Source: Bacillota bacterium
GTDB lineage: Bacteria > Bacillota > Bacilli > Paenibacillales > UBA4045
DNA: 64,000 nucleotides
NCBI GenBank assembly: GCA_023441055.1
Contig: JAEZQY010000031.1
Location: 1-64,000, forward strand
Direction of reading: 5' to 3'
The position numbers were made by a program, and so were the translations under genes. Shown in pieces: positions 1-9,272 of this stretch. Under the pieces are notes generated by a model. The model did no database searches and had not been told where the DNA came from. It saw only the letters and a program-made list of their open reading frames with translations. Each line of letters starts with the position of its first letter. The stretch's first letter is position 1.

Positions 1-451
1 AACTCCATGTCTGGGTATGCAGGTACATATCAACATCCCCTTCTAATATTTGCATTTGCTTTATTCCTTCAGCCACGAGTGCTTTTCCTAGGCCCCTACC
101 TTGATATTCCGGTCTTACTGCAACCCAATGAATGACTGCATCTCTTCTATCTCCTGTCAGCTTCCACCAAGCGGTTATAGTGGCAATCATTTGCCCAGTA
201 GAATCTCGAATATAAAATTGTCTTCGTTTCAGTTCTTCTATGTGTGGCATAAATTCTTCATTGTAATATTTCAAAGCGCCGTCCGTGTCATCAAATTCTG
301 CTACTGAAGCCTCTATCTCAGACCATTGCAATTCATTTCCTTCATTATATCTACAAAATGAATAGCCAACTGGTAAATCATAATTTTTAAAAATCGTCCC
401 TTTGGGGCGCTTCATGAGGATGTGTTTATATGGAATAGTTTTATCTAACAT
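1..451 (-). CDS. GNAT-family N-acetyltransferase, C-terminus cut by window edge
   Basis: The minus-strand frame starts at ATG 451 (begins MLDKTIPYKH) behind a GGGAG ribosome site and stays open for 150 codons to the window edge, so the 3' end is missing. The acetyl-CoA binding motif A of GNAT enzymes is visible as VRPEYQGRGLGKALV (R/Q-x-x-G-x-G/A), preceded by the beta strand VIHWVAV. The family transfers an acetyl group from acetyl-CoA to an amine; the substrate cannot be told. The start lies 48 bases inside the end of attC-like repeat copy 1, the spacing expected of a gene that follows such a site. AT-rich codon use matches the rest of the accessory region. Confidence 0.85.
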   Translation of the reverse strand, partial: MLDKTIPYKHILMKRPKGTIFKNYDLPVGYSFCRYNEGNELQWSEIEASVAEFDDTDGALKYYNEEFMPHIEELKRRQFYIRDSTGQMIATITAWWKLTGDRRDAVIHWVAVRPEYQGRGLGKALVAEGIKQMQILEGDVDMYLHTQTWS

Positions 452-498
452 TGGTAACACTCCCTGGATTCTATTAATTCTCTTGCGATTATTTCCTC

Positions 499-692
499 TA
501 ACGTTTCCGTGTTCACGACGTCCCACCGACTTAAACCCGTTAGGGCGGCTGCGCTTGCGCAGTTAGTCGGTGCGGATGTGTCCGCTTGAATCAACTTCAT
601 GCTACTGAATATGCTTCTATCCGAATTTGCTTCATCTACTTCTGGCGGACCGAGGGGCGGCGTAGCCGACCCGATGCGTGAACACATTGTTA
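499..692 (-). repeat. attC-like structured repeat, copy 1 (194 bp)
   Basis: The ends are TAAC (499-502) and GTTA (689-692). Inside them GTGTTCACG (509-517) pairs with CGTGAACAC (677-685). This outer stem encloses two arms. Arm P2 pairs CACCGAC-TTAA (524-534) with TTAGTCGGTG (563-572), leaving one T unpaired, and its loop holds a further CTGCGC-TT-GCGCAG hairpin. Arm P3 is a hairpin around GTA at 662-664, GGG.CGGC with GCCG.CCC. On the minus strand the order is TAACAAT ... CGTTA, like the R'' and R' boxes of integron attC sites. The linker between the arms is longer here than in the other copies. An open frame reading MDVVNTETL-like residues through the outer stem is part of the repeat, not a gene. 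Confidence 0.7.
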
Positions 693-780
693 TAAGATGT
701 CCCCGACTTCGAAGGTATTACAAAACTGTTTATTTAATTCCCTGTCCAATCAAGTTCAATACATAGAAGTCTTCCATTAA

Positions 781-1053
781 TTACTGAGCAATTGATCTAA
801 GTCTATATGTATCAAAGATTCTTTTATCATAAAATACTGTGTATTCGTTATTCTCTTCGACCAATTTTGTAATATCAATTGATATTCTTATCGTTCTTAC
901 TCTGTTACTTTGATTAATTACTGTTATTTTATTTTCACTAACATTCTGAACGGTAACTACCTCATAAGTTGAAGATCTAAATGAATTCCAAAATATTAGT
1001 AGGACTACAACCATAAAAAATAAAAAGATAATTCTTCTATATTCTTTAATCAC
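781..1053 (-). CDS. small membrane-anchored protein, unknown function
   Basis: A 90-residue product with a GTG start at 1053 and a good AAGGAGA ribosome site. Residues 1-27 are basic then strongly hydrophobic (IIFLFFMVVVLLIFW), a signal anchor or uncleaved signal peptide. The rest is a soluble, beta-rich extracellular domain of about 60 residues ending YRLRSIAQ. I recognise no family. It sits alone between repeat copy 1 and the divergent SLH protein gene; its AT-rich codon use and minus-strand orientation fit the neighbouring cassette-like genes. Function is unknown. Confidence 0.6.
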   Translation of the reverse strand: MIKEYRRIIFLFFMVVVLLIFWNSFRSSTYEVVTVQNVSENKITVINQSNRVRTIRISIDITKLVEENNEYTVFYDKRIFDTYRLRSIAQ

Positions 1054-1497
1054 TAGAGTCTCCTTTCAGTGATTCAGATCTTAGCCTTTTGTCCATGTTT
1101 CGGGGATTTCTTATAACTTCTGAATTCACACCATTTTTCGTTTTATACGGCTTCAATATGGCATTTGCGCATTCAATTATATACACCCAATATATTCTTA
1201 ATTCGATGATTTTCTCCTAATCCCTCTCTATAGATGTAACCTCGTTATTTCAAAAATAGATCATATTCTCGACCCCCACTTTTCGAATTACCCCAGATTT
1301 TGAAGCATTCCTTTCATTAAATAGTCTGCTCCTTGTTTAGACATAATTCCTTAATAGTAGCAGCAGTTACTCGCGCTCGATTCATTATGAAAAAAAAGGT
1401 TTTAACAAATAAGCGAGTATGATAGTATTTAATGGTATTTTATACTATTAAATGATGCAATTTATACTTAATAATCAGTTATTAGGAGAGATGAACG
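1054..1497. other. AT-rich divergent intergenic region
   Basis: This 444-base stretch separates the small membrane-protein gene (minus) from the SLH protein gene (plus). I see no gene in it; short minus-strand frames around 1270-1390 are broken by stops and match no family I know. It must hold the promoters of both flanking genes. The only ordered structure noticed is the inverted repeat listed at 1422-1448. The plus-strand gene has a clear AGGAGAG ribosome site at its end. Confidence 0.5.
1422..1448. promoter_or_regulatory. inverted repeat upstream of the SLH protein gene, possible operator
   Basis: ATAGTAT (1422-1428) and ATACTAT (1442-1448) form a 7-base inverted repeat with a 13-base AT-rich centre, 50-76 bases before the ATG at 1498. 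The arms resemble -10 hexamers, so the element may overlap the promoter. The regulator is unknown. Confidence 0.3.
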
Positions 1498-4400
1498 ATG
1501 TTCAACTTGTTAAAACGTAGATGGTTGATCATGCTGCTAATTGTGACATTATTCTCGCCATCTTCATTTCCTTTTGTTACAGATAACCACGTTCATGCGT
1601 CCGAGTGCGCCGATGTCACACCAGGCGACGATGCTGCTTGTCCCATTATGATCTATGATTATGACGGTTTGGATGATATGCGTAGCGGACTGGATAAACA
1701 CTATGCGCTTGGCGATCATATTGATATGACCGGTAAGGCCTGGGATCCAGTAGGGGCACCAGGAGGTCTGGACTACTTCTTTACAGGTACATTCAATGGC
1801 AATGGTTATACAATATCCAACTTGACTGTTTCTGGTTCCTACGCCGCATTAGGGTTATTTGGCATGGTCTTTGAGGCTGTAATTAGCAATATAGGACTAG
1901 TGAATGTGGATATAAAAGTAACTGGGACTGGCACTCATAACGCTGGTGGCTTAGTCGGAAATGCACAGTTCTCCACAATTGCTAATTCATATGTCACAGG
2001 AAGCGTAAGCGCTGTGTCCAATGGGAATATAGGGGGATTGGTTGGAAACGCAACTGGAAATGAGTTTTCACCTTCCCGAATCCTTAACTCTTATGCCTCT
2101 GTCGAAGTGAGCAGAGAAAACACTGGCACTGGGGAACTCGGAGGGTTTATAGGCAGAACTCAAGGTACCTCTGTTATCATACAATCATCATTCTATAATT
2201 CTGATACAGCCGATCAATATGCCCAAGCAAAATCAACAGTTCAGATGAAGGAAGCCAATACTTTCGACACTTGGGACTTTTCCTCCGAAGATGGCTGGGG
2301 AATTGTGGAAGGAATGACATTTCCGATACATCGTACCACGTTTGATCATATCACACTAAGCGGTCTGACCATCGGTACTGGCGATGATGACATTACACCG
2401 ACGTTCGAGGGCAACACATTAGCCTATTCCACTCGGGTAACTGCCGACGTCTCCGCTGTAACTGTGAACGCGAATAAGAACTACAATCTCTCTACTGTAA
2501 CGATTGCGGGTGATGATGGTGAAACGAATACCATTTCTTTACCCTCAATTGACAATAACATTGACATCGAGATTTCAACTCCATTGTCTTTACCTGGCAC
2601 CGCTATGAATCCGTTTGTTAGGACGTATTCCCTCAATGTGATACGTGAAGACGGTCTTACTTACCCTCATCGTATCACTAACAGCTCTCAACTAGAGTCG
2701 ATTGGAACTTTACCCTATGAATGGACTCACCGTTATGAACTGATGAATGATTTAGATTTGACAGGCAACTGGAATCCAATCGGGAACAGCACAACTCCCT
2801 TTGCAGGAACGTTCGATGGCAAGGGGCATGTCATTCACAACATGACCATTCATACACCCAATGATGACGTCGGGTTGTTCGGAGCATCCTCAGGTACGAT
2901 ACAACATATTGGCTTGGAGAATGTGTTGATAACAGGCGGCAACTATGTTGGTGCATTGATCGGCAGTAATAGTGGAACTGTGATTAACACCTATGCCAAG
3001 GGAAAAGTCAATGGTGATGATTTCGTCGGTGGATTGATCGGTCAGATGAACGGAGGCAGCGTAGGAAATAGTTATGCCGCAGTGGATGTAGACGCAACGA
3101 GTCATGTTGGCGGACTGATCGGAGATACCACAGCGGGTTCAGTAGACAATGCCTATTGGGATGTTGAGGGCAGCGAGTTGTCGATATCTGCCGGCGGGAC
3201 GGGATATGAAACAGAAGATATGCTGAGCAAGTCTAAGTACTTAGGCTGGGATTTTGACACCACTTGGGCGATGATAGATGGAAGTAGTTATCCGATGTTC
3301 ATTCGTCACTTCGACGAAGTAAAGCTTCAAACGTTAACCATTACACCAACAGTCGGCAGCGTGAGCTGGTCATCTTCAGGTTTCGATCCTGCGAAAGGTA
3401 TCTATGAATTGAATGCAAGTCGGTATGTACAATCTGTGGATATTAACGTTACCCCCGCAGATCCCAATGCAACCGTAACCATTGGGGAAACGACTGCAAG
3501 CTCAGCCAACGTGCCAGTTAAAGTTGGCAGTAACAATGAAATCTGGATACGAACAACACCAACATACGCCAATCCAGAAGGAGCCTATCGGTTGAACATT
3601 ACAGTTCCGCCGCTTGAGACTGATAATCTAACAGTACCACCCGACGGGTATTACGCTATCGGTGATACCATGAGTTTCACATTATCCTATGAGGGTAATG
3701 TCGATGTCGTAAACACACCTAGAATTCCGATCATAATCGGAACAGGCTCGAGCACCACAGTCTACGCCGATTACTCTGAACAACCTGAACCGAACAAGCT
3801 GACGTTCACTTATATTGTTGAAGAAGGACTAAGCGATACAGACGGTATTCAAATCGGGACCATTATCGACCTGCCGGATGGTGCTGCCATTTATGCCGCT
3901 TCGACTACAGATGCAGCTTCACTTGTATTACCTGTTACGGCAACGAATGGCATTCTTGTCGATGCGATTCGACCGACTTTGACGTTTTCTCAGGATCCAA
4001 CTGGGCCGACGAACGGAGTTGTAACCATTACTGTGGATGCCGACGGAACTGGAAACACCATTGACACTTCCAAATCCAAATGGCTACTAGGTTCGAGAAC
4101 GATTGGTGATTTCGCTGCCGATGGACAACCGATTACCGGAGACAACTTTGTTGTAAGTATGAATGGCATCTATACGGTTTACGTCGAGGACCAAGCAGGC
4201 AATGGCAATGTCGCTCAGATCGATATTGGCAATATTGCATCTGCATTGCAACTCAGCTTATCTCATAGTCCGACATCGCCCAGCACTTCCGTTACTGTCA
4301 GCGCTTCGGTGTATACAATAGGTATTGGAAATACAATAACCAATCTGAATTGGTTGTCTGGCAGCCACTTGGTTGACGATTTCGCCGATGGAGCCAATGG

Positions 4401-6105
4401 AACTGATTTTCTTGCATCCCGTGCATTCACTGTCACTAACAATGATGTCTATACCGTATATGCTAGAGATGCGGTCGACAATGAAACCGTAGCGGAGATC
4501 TCCATTACGAATATTGCCACTATGTCTCAACTCAGCTTATCTCATAGTCCTACATCGCCCAGCACTTCCGTTACCGTCAGTGCTTCAGTGTATGCACAGG
4601 GCAGCGGAAACTCGATAACCAATCTGAATTGGTTGTCCGGCAGCCGCGTGGTTGAAGACTTCGCCGACGGTGCGAACAGAAACGATATTCTTGCATCCCG
4701 TGCATTCACTGTCACAAGCAATGGCGTCTACACCGTATATGCTAGAGATGCAGCTAACAATGAAGCCGTAGCGGAGATTTCGATTGCGAATATTCGTTCA
4801 ACCTCAAGTGAGGAAGACAGTACAGTATCCGTATCTGATCTCAATTTGCCGCTACTGAGCATCGATGCAAGCGGTCGCGTCAATATACGGATCGATTCTT
4901 CTCACCTTGTTAAGCTTACGCAGGTTGACGGTACGATTGTCGAATATTTCGAAATAACGGATGCGATTATGGAGCAAATACTATCATTACTTGAGGATGC
5001 ATCGAACTATAACGTCTTAGTGTACATCGACGATACTGAACAAGCGTTACAAATGCAAATCGCAGGAAGTGCACTCAGCAAAATCAAGGATGCATATCCG
5101 GATACAATATTCGCCATTATATTGAACGCTTCCAGTTATCAGCTCCCTGTGAATGCATGGAATCTTGCACCGCAAACGAAGCATGTGAATATTCTCATAA
5201 CCAAGGTTGCTGGGGAAGTCAAGGATCAGTTAGTAGCAGGTGCAAGGCTCGCCGGACTTACACCGATCAGTCCTGTGATCGATTACAGAGTAACCATCTC
5301 GTCAGATGAAGCTACAATAGAGTTAGAAGATTTTGGCGGAACCTATATCCATCGATCGATCGTGCTTGACGAGAACAGCTCCGGTCAACAAAGAATCGCC
5401 GTTCTATATAATCTGATAACCCGGACGTTCTCATTCGTTCCGGCAGTAACAACAACAAGAGAAGACGGCAAAACGGAAATGTTGATTAAGGTGCCGCATA
5501 ACAGCATCTATACAATTGTAGAAACAGGACACAGGTCATTCTCCGATATACAAGGGCATTGGGCAAAATCAAACATTGAATTCATGGCTTCCAAGCTGCT
5601 CGTAAGTGGTATATCTACTAGGCAATTTGCTCCAGACAAAGCGATTACAAGAGCCGAATTCACAGCTCTTCTGGTTCGCGCATTAGGATTGCGAATGAAT
5701 CCAGTAGTACAAAATCTTGGATTCGATGATGTCTCACAAAAAGATTGGTTCGCACCGGTCGTTGAAGCAGGCGTCCAAGCAGGACTAGTACGTGGAGTTT
5801 CTACTCATGCATTTGCGCCTAATGATCCAATTTCACGTGAACAGCTGGCTGTCATCTTATCCAATACACAGTTGTACTTGGGATATCCGCAGTTCAATAC
5901 CAAAGAAATATCAGCCGCTCTTCGCAATTACCGTGATCGCTCCGATATATCGGCATGGGCGCGAAATGCCGTTGCTCAATCGATTGCAACAGGGATGATC
6001 CATGGTATGACGGAAGACACCATTGCACCTTCTCAGGCTGCAACAAGAGCACAAGCAGTTGTGATACTGCATAGATTTCTTAAATATATTGCGTTCATCG
6101 ATTAA
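1498..6105 (+). CDS. large secreted S-layer-homology surface protein with GLUG repeats
   Basis: A 1535-residue secreted protein. Residues 1-35 are a signal peptide (MFNLLKRR, a hydrophobic run, then HVHASE). Residues 60-280 and 400-610 hold GLUG-type beta-helix repeats of the pattern GTFNGNGYTISNLTV and GGLVGN. Cadherin-like or Ig-like beta-sandwich segments follow (about 290-400, 610-700, 705-830). Three related modules of about 90 residues lie at about 830-1105, the last two nearly identical. A region of about 230 residues leads to three C-terminal SLH domains (about 1340-1535; FSDIQGHWA, FDDVSQKDWF, YRDRSDISAWA) that normally bind pyruvylated secondary cell-wall polymer. The probable role is an adhesin or surface-display protein; no catalytic domain is seen. 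ATG 1498 follows AGGAGAG. It is better GC-balanced than its neighbours and transcribed in the opposite direction to them. Confidence 0.9.
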   Translation: MFNLLKRRWLIMLLIVTLFSPSSFPFVTDNHVHASECADVTPGDDAACPIMIYDYDGLDDMRSGLDKHYALGDHIDMTGKAWDPVGAPGGLDYFFTGTFNGNGYTISNLTVSGSYAALGLFGMVFEAVISNIGLVNVDIKVTGTGTHNAGGLVGNAQFSTIANSYVTGSVSAVSNGNIGGLVGNATGNEFSPSRILNSYASVEVSRENTGTGELGGFIGRTQGTSVIIQSSFYNSDTADQYAQAKSTVQMKEANTFDTWDFSSEDGWGIVEGMTFPIHRTTFDHITLSGLTIGTGDDDITPTFEGNTLAYSTRVTADVSAVTVNANKNYNLSTVTIAGDDGETNTISLPSIDNNIDIEISTPLSLPGTAMNPFVRTYSLNVIREDGLTYPHRITNSSQLESIGTLPYEWTHRYELMNDLDLTGNWNPIGNSTTPFAGTFDGKGHVIHNMTIHTPNDDVGLFGASSGTIQHIGLENVLITGGNYVGALIGSNSGTVINTYAKGKVNGDDFVGGLIGQMNGGSVGNSYAAVDVDATSHVGGLIGDTTAGSVDNAYWDVEGSELSISAGGTGYETEDMLSKSKYLGWDFDTTWAMIDGSSYPMFIRHFDEVKLQTLTITPTVGSVSWSSSGFDPAKGIYELNASRYVQSVDINVTPADPNATVTIGETTASSANVPVKVGSNNEIWIRTTPTYANPEGAYRLNITVPPLETDNLTVPPDGYYAIGDTMSFTLSYEGNVDVVNTPRIPIIIGTGSSTTVYADYSEQPEPNKLTFTYIVEEGLSDTDGIQIGTIIDLPDGAAIYAASTTDAASLVLPVTATNGILVDAIRPTLTFSQDPTGPTNGVVTITVDADGTGNTIDTSKSKWLLGSRTIGDFAADGQPITGDNFVVSMNGIYTVYVEDQAGNGNVAQIDIGNIASALQLSLSHSPTSPSTSVTVSASVYTIGIGNTITNLNWLSGSHLVDDFADGANGTDFLASRAFTVTNNDVYTVYARDAVDNETVAEISITNIATMSQLSLSHSPTSPSTSVTVSASVYAQGSGNSITNLNWLSGSRVVEDFADGANRNDILASRAFTVTSNGVYTVYARDAANNEAVAEISIANIRSTSSEEDSTVSVSDLNLPLLSIDASGRVNIRIDSSHLVKLTQVDGTIVEYFEITDAIMEQILSLLEDASNYNVLVYIDDTEQALQMQIAGSALSKIKDAYPDTIFAIILNASSYQLPVNAWNLAPQTKHVNILITKVAGEVKDQLVAGARLAGLTPISPVIDYRVTISSDEATIELEDFGGTYIHRSIVLDENSSGQQRIAVLYNLITRTFSFVPAVTTTREDGKTEMLIKVPHNSIYTIVETGHRSFSDIQGHWAKSNIEFMASKLLVSGISTRQFAPDKAITRAEFTALLVRALGLRMNPVVQNLGFDDVSQKDWFAPVVEAGVQAGLVRGVSTHAFAPNDPISREQLAVILSNTQLYLGYPQFNTKEISAALRNYRDRSDISAWARNAVAQSIATGMIHGMTEDTIAPSQAATRAQAVVILHRFLKYIAFID
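4252..4809 (+). repeat. tandem duplication inside the SLH protein gene
   Basis: Two units of about 279 bases start at 4252 and 4531 with the same bases (CTCAGCTTATCTCATAGTCC). They encode near-identical 93-residue modules beginning LSLSHSPTSPSTSVTVSA and ending with VYTVYARDA. A diverged third copy precedes them (FSQDPTGPTNGVVTITVDA, from about 3985). The high identity indicates a recent in-frame duplication; the unit length keeps the frame open. Confidence 0.8.
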
Positions 6106-6167
6106 TTACACGCAAGGTTCAGAATAATCAACGAATAGTAAGTTCCTCCGTGTACACCACGATAATA

Positions 6168-6218
6168 AACCCTGCGTTATTAGATTCACAGATCCAATAG
6201 CTGCAGGGTTATATTTTT
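6168..6218 (+). terminator. rho-independent terminator after the SLH protein gene
   Basis: AACCCTGC (6168-6175) pairs with GCAGGGTT (6203-6210), followed by ATATTTTT. It lies 62 bases after the stop codon of the SLH protein gene. Confidence 0.75.
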
Positions 6219-6332
6219 AAACTGGTTAGCAAGCGCAGCATCCGATTCCCGTACTACTTATGCTGGTATATCTTTCAAATGTGGTGGGTAACCTACACTA
6301 TAAAGACAATTTCGAAACTTGGAGGCTTTTGC

Positions 6333-7043
6333 ATGAAGGACCACCTCATTATTCTGATTAGAAGTTTTTCAGCATTCATTCTCCTTATGATAATTGCCAG
6401 AGCATTAGGCAAGCAAACCCTCTCCAACATGAACTTTCTCGAATTCGTAACAGCGGTCATATTGGGAGCAATAGCAGCCAACCTTGCATTTAATGAAAAA
6501 ATAGAAGTTGTCCACCTTTTAATCGCCCTGTCTGTCTTTACAATTATTTCTTATATATTATCCAAGCTTTTTTTGAAATTCAGAAAATTTAAGATGTGGA
6601 CAGAAGGAACACCCACCATTCTCATAGAAGGAGGGTTAATCCTAGAGGGAAATATGAAAAAAAATAATATGACTATGGATTCATTGAACGAACAACTTCG
6701 CCAGAAAGAGATTTTTAATATAGAAGATGTGGAGTACGCTCTCCTTGAGAATAACGGTAAACTATCTGTTCAAAAGAAAAAGGAACTACAAGCCGTGACA
6801 TTAAAGGATCTTCAGTTGAATCCAGGTAAAGCCACACAGTACCCAATTGAGCTTGTAATCGACGGGCAGCTTTTGCATGGCACTCTTAACGCCAACCATA
6901 TCCCTGAGTCCTGGATACTTTCCCAACTAAAGGCACGCGGCAAAAAGTTGGAAGACGTATTCTACGCTGTAAAAGGCAGCAATGGTCAACTTTATGTGGA
7001 TGATTATAAGGATAACATTCAACATCCAGTTGATGTAGAATAG
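6333..7043 (+). CDS. DUF421 family membrane protein (YetF/YcaP type)
   Basis: A 236-residue product. I place the start at ATG 6333 because GGAGG sits seven bases upstream; an in-frame ATG at 6279 has no ribosome site. Three N-terminal membrane segments (about 5-23, 35-52, 58-78) include the family pattern ARALGKQTLSNMNFLEFV, followed by a cytoplasmic domain with GTPTILIEGG and NNMTMDSLNEQLRQ. This layout and length are those of the DUF421 family, whose biochemical role is not settled; Bacillus members are associated with spores and the envelope. It stands alone between a terminator and a convergent ferritin-like gene. Confidence 0.85.
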   Translation: MKDHLIILIRSFSAFILLMIIARALGKQTLSNMNFLEFVTAVILGAIAANLAFNEKIEVVHLLIALSVFTIISYILSKLFLKFRKFKMWTEGTPTILIEGGLILEGNMKKNNMTMDSLNEQLRQKEIFNIEDVEYALLENNGKLSVQKKKELQAVTLKDLQLNPGKATQYPIELVIDGQLLHGTLNANHIPESWILSQLKARGKKLEDVFYAVKGSNGQLYVDDYKDNIQHPVDVE

Positions 7044-7066
7044 TATTGATTTTCGGTGTAAATAGC

Positions 7067-7549
7067 CTACCTTAGATTCAACGCAATCAAATAATTATAT
7101 TTTGCAGCGTGCTTTTGCTCATCTAATATGATACCAAACACCGTATCTTTATAGATGCCAGCAGGCAATCCAAACCAGATGTTGCGGTACCGTTCCACCG
7201 CACCTAACTCTCCCATCAGGGCCCGCTGTAGACCCTCTATATAGGATTGCACCTGCACATATTGTTCACTACTGATGCCTACAATATCCTGTCCCGTCAA
7301 AGCCCGATACATCTCTCTGAACATTTTATTGTGTCCGCGCTCATCGTTACGGATGCTTTCTATAATGGCCACCTGTTCTTTTGAGGGGGCCAGCTTGATC
7401 AATTCATCGTAGAACAACTCATCGTTACGCTCCCCTTGTACCGCTTCCTTTATCATTTGTACAGCTTTCGGAAATCCTGTGCTCCAGATAGGTACAAATT
7501 CGGCCCGCATATAGTATGGACTTCCCCAGTAAGAAGGCACTTGATACAA
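7067..7549 (-). CDS. ferritin-like di-iron domain protein
   Basis: A four-helix protein of about 160 residues. Metal-ligand spacing of the ferritin/rubrerythrin fold is visible: GERNDELFYDEL, then IRNDERGHNKMF (E-x-x-H), GELGAVERYR, and LDEQKHAAKYN (E-x-x-H). I choose a TTG start at 7549 because GGGAGGTGA lies just before it; a GTG three codons earlier overlaps that ribosome site. Relatives occur widely in Bacillus and Paenibacillus as uncharacterised rubrerythrin-like proteins. The activity (iron storage, oxidase or peroxidase) cannot be assigned. It is convergent with the DUF421 gene. Confidence 0.75.
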   Translation of the reverse strand: MYQVPSYWGSPYYMRAEFVPIWSTGFPKAVQMIKEAVQGERNDELFYDELIKLAPSKEQVAIIESIRNDERGHNKMFREMYRALTGQDIVGISSEQYVQVQSYIEGLQRALMGELGAVERYRNIWFGLPAGIYKDTVFGIILDEQKHAAKYNYLIALNLR

Positions 7550-7577
7550 TTTTGTCACCTCCCAACATCAGTTTAGT

Positions 7578-7751
7578 TTATAGGAAAGTATATGAGCGTC
7601 TTCCCATATCGGTTCCTAACATTAGGGGAAAATGACGTTCCGTATACTCACAGGTTAAACCAGTTGGGTCGAATAACACGATTGGGCTCTTGTAGTTATT
7701 CCCGATGTAAGTTAGAAGTGCAATGACAAATGTTGAAAAGGCAATCATCAT
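7578..7751 (-). CDS. possible holin-like toxin-type small membrane peptide
   Basis: A 57-codon frame begins with two ATG codons at 7751 and 7748. The N-terminus MMIAFSTFVIALLTYIG closely resembles the hydrophobic helix of small putative holin-like (TxpA/BsrG-like) peptides, which usually read L-M-x-x-F-x-x-F-V-I-A-L-L-T-x-I. The frame is open back to the stop codon region of the upstream hydrolase gene, so translation could start slightly earlier. No clear ribosome site precedes the ATG pair, and the tail of about 35 residues (PIVLFDPTGLTCEY) is not typical. An antisense RNA antitoxin, usual for this class, was not identified. It may be a decayed copy. Confidence 0.3.
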   Translation of the reverse strand: MMIAFSTFVIALLTYIGNNYKSPIVLFDPTGLTCEYTERHFPLMLGTDMGRRSYTFL

Positions 7752-7764
7752 GAATATTGCGTCT

Positions 7765-8748
7765 TTAACTTGAAGTCCCGCTTAATTCCGATTTGAAGTG
7801 GTGCATCTTTTCAATGTCTTGTAGCAAAATCGAAATGATCTCCACAACTGCTTCAGGCCGAATTTGAGGAATCATATGACCTAAATTGGATAATTCGAAT
7901 AATCTGGAGTGCTCAATTTCCTTATGTAACCTATAGGATTGCACGTCCTTATTAAACGGATCTGAATCGCCAATGACAATAGCTACCGGCAATTGAATGT
8001 CCTGATATCGCGCAGATATCGAATTGACATAGGGACTAAAGAATAAGATATCTTCCCGATTTGCTTTAAACTGCCCTGGTCTAAGCCACAGTGCCGTTGT
8101 TATTTTACGATATTCCTCTGGAACTGGATCTGGTGTGAACGTTGCGGTGAGCATGGCATTCATGATCACTCTGCCAAGTGGTACGAGTAAAACGTGTAGA
8201 AGGAAATGTCCGATTAGCGGTGTATGAATCATTCTAGATAGCCAGTCTCCATCTCCCGCTGGATAAGCTTTACCTCCATAAGCCGCCGCACCCAGTAAAA
8301 TAACCCCATCAATTTCATCCGCGTAATTTAAAGCATAAGTAAGGACGACCGCCCCGCTCATCGAATGCCCGACGATAATCGGTCTATCAATTCCTAATGC
8401 CTGCAGGGCACCACGCAACAAACGAGCTTGCACATCAGGAGTTGCCTGCAAACCTAACGGCCGCTCGCTATAGCCATATCCAGGTCGATCGAATACAAGT
8501 GTTTGATAGCTGTGGGATGCAAGCTCGGATACATGCTCGAAGTCATAGGTTGACAGCACTCCGCCATGTAGGAACACTATCGGCTTCCCTCTCCCTTTAC
8601 TCACATAATGCAATCGAACACCCTCTACTTCTACGAAGCTTCCTGTCGGTGGATAGGCTTGTTCGGCCTTCCTCACTTCATTTCGATTATAGATGACTAA
8701 GTATAGAAGGATTGCAACAATGATAATCGCAAGAATTAACCAGATCAT
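7765..8748 (-). CDS. alpha/beta hydrolase, N-terminally membrane anchored
   Basis: 327 residues. Residues 2-20 are a single hydrophobic anchor (IWLILAIIIVAILLYLVIY). The hydrolase fold follows: oxyanion segment FLHGG (59-63), nucleophile elbow VGHSMSG with Ser129, acid in IGDSDPF and His in NLGHMIP near the C-terminus. The fifth elbow position is Ser rather than Gly, a known variant. The substrate is unknown; such anchored hydrolases are usually esterases or lipases of the outer membrane face. It is transcribed alone; the gene ends 13 bases before a possible small toxin-like frame. Confidence 0.85.
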   Translation of the reverse strand: MIWLILAIIIVAILLYLVIYNRNEVRKAEQAYPPTGSFVEVEGVRLHYVSKGRGKPIVFLHGGVLSTYDFEHVSELASHSYQTLVFDRPGYGYSERPLGLQATPDVQARLLRGALQALGIDRPIIVGHSMSGAVVLTYALNYADEIDGVILLGAAAYGGKAYPAGDGDWLSRMIHTPLIGHFLLHVLLVPLGRVIMNAMLTATFTPDPVPEEYRKITTALWLRPGQFKANREDILFFSPYVNSISARYQDIQLPVAIVIGDSDPFNKDVQSYRLHKEIEHSRLFELSNLGHMIPQIRPEAVVEIISILLQDIEKMHHFKSELSGTSS

Positions 8749-8872
8749 TACTTACCTCCTCGTGTAGCGGAACCGTAATACCCTGACCATGTATACTCTC
8801 GTCCTTTATCAGAAATCTCCCATTATAACTTACCTTAGTTTCTACCATAATCCACCTTCCTGACGTTAGTAA

Positions 8873-9226
8873 TTAACACATACACACCATCAATGCATTC
8901 CCATCTGGATCTCTAAAATTAAACCATTGGCCATGCTCAATCTCAGTCAATAGTTCAACACCTTGCTGTCGCATGAATTGATAGGAGGCTTGAATATCAT
9001 TCGTATTAAAGTGAAACGCAGGTACCCTGAACACATTCTCTTCCGAGTAAATTTGACTATCCAATACAAGATTCGTACCCTGCATCGGAATGATATACAA
9101 GTGGTCAATGATATTTTCTTCTCTTAGAGCTAAACCAAGTATGTTTGAATACCATACCATTGCCTTCCTTAGATCACTAACCGGAATGAAGATCGCACCG
9201 GCCTTGTTTAGAATAGGACTAGTCAT
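8873..9226 (-). CDS. VOC (glyoxalase/bleomycin resistance) superfamily protein
   Basis: 117 residues with the paired beta-alpha-beta-beta-beta pattern of VOC proteins: GAIFIPVSDLRKAMVWYSNILG at the start, FHFNTNDIQASYQFMRQQGVE in the second half, and FNFRDPDGNALMVC at the end. AGGGAG precedes the ATG at 9226. Members bind a metal or a small ligand; possible roles are lyase, dioxygenase or drug-binding, and none can be chosen. The metal ligands are not obvious. It is one of two unrelated small VOC genes in this accessory region (the other is at 10102-10485). Confidence 0.8.
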   Translation of the reverse strand: MTSPILNKAGAIFIPVSDLRKAMVWYSNILGLALREENIIDHLYIIPMQGTNLVLDSQIYSEENVFRVPAFHFNTNDIQASYQFMRQQGVELLTEIEHGQWFNFRDPDGNALMVCMC

Positions 9227-9272
9227 GGAACAGCTCCCTTATTAGTATTTTTCTTTTTTTTAATGCTATCTA

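Noticed and set aside
445..687. Open frame starting at the repeat copy 1 and similar MDVVNTETL-like frames
   Set aside because: The frame is the repeat read as protein; the same residues appear in front of unrelated genes, and a true start with ribosome site lies downstream.
1270..1390. Possible decayed gene fragment in the 1054-1497 spacer
   Set aside because: Short minus-strand frames are broken by stops and match no family I recognise.
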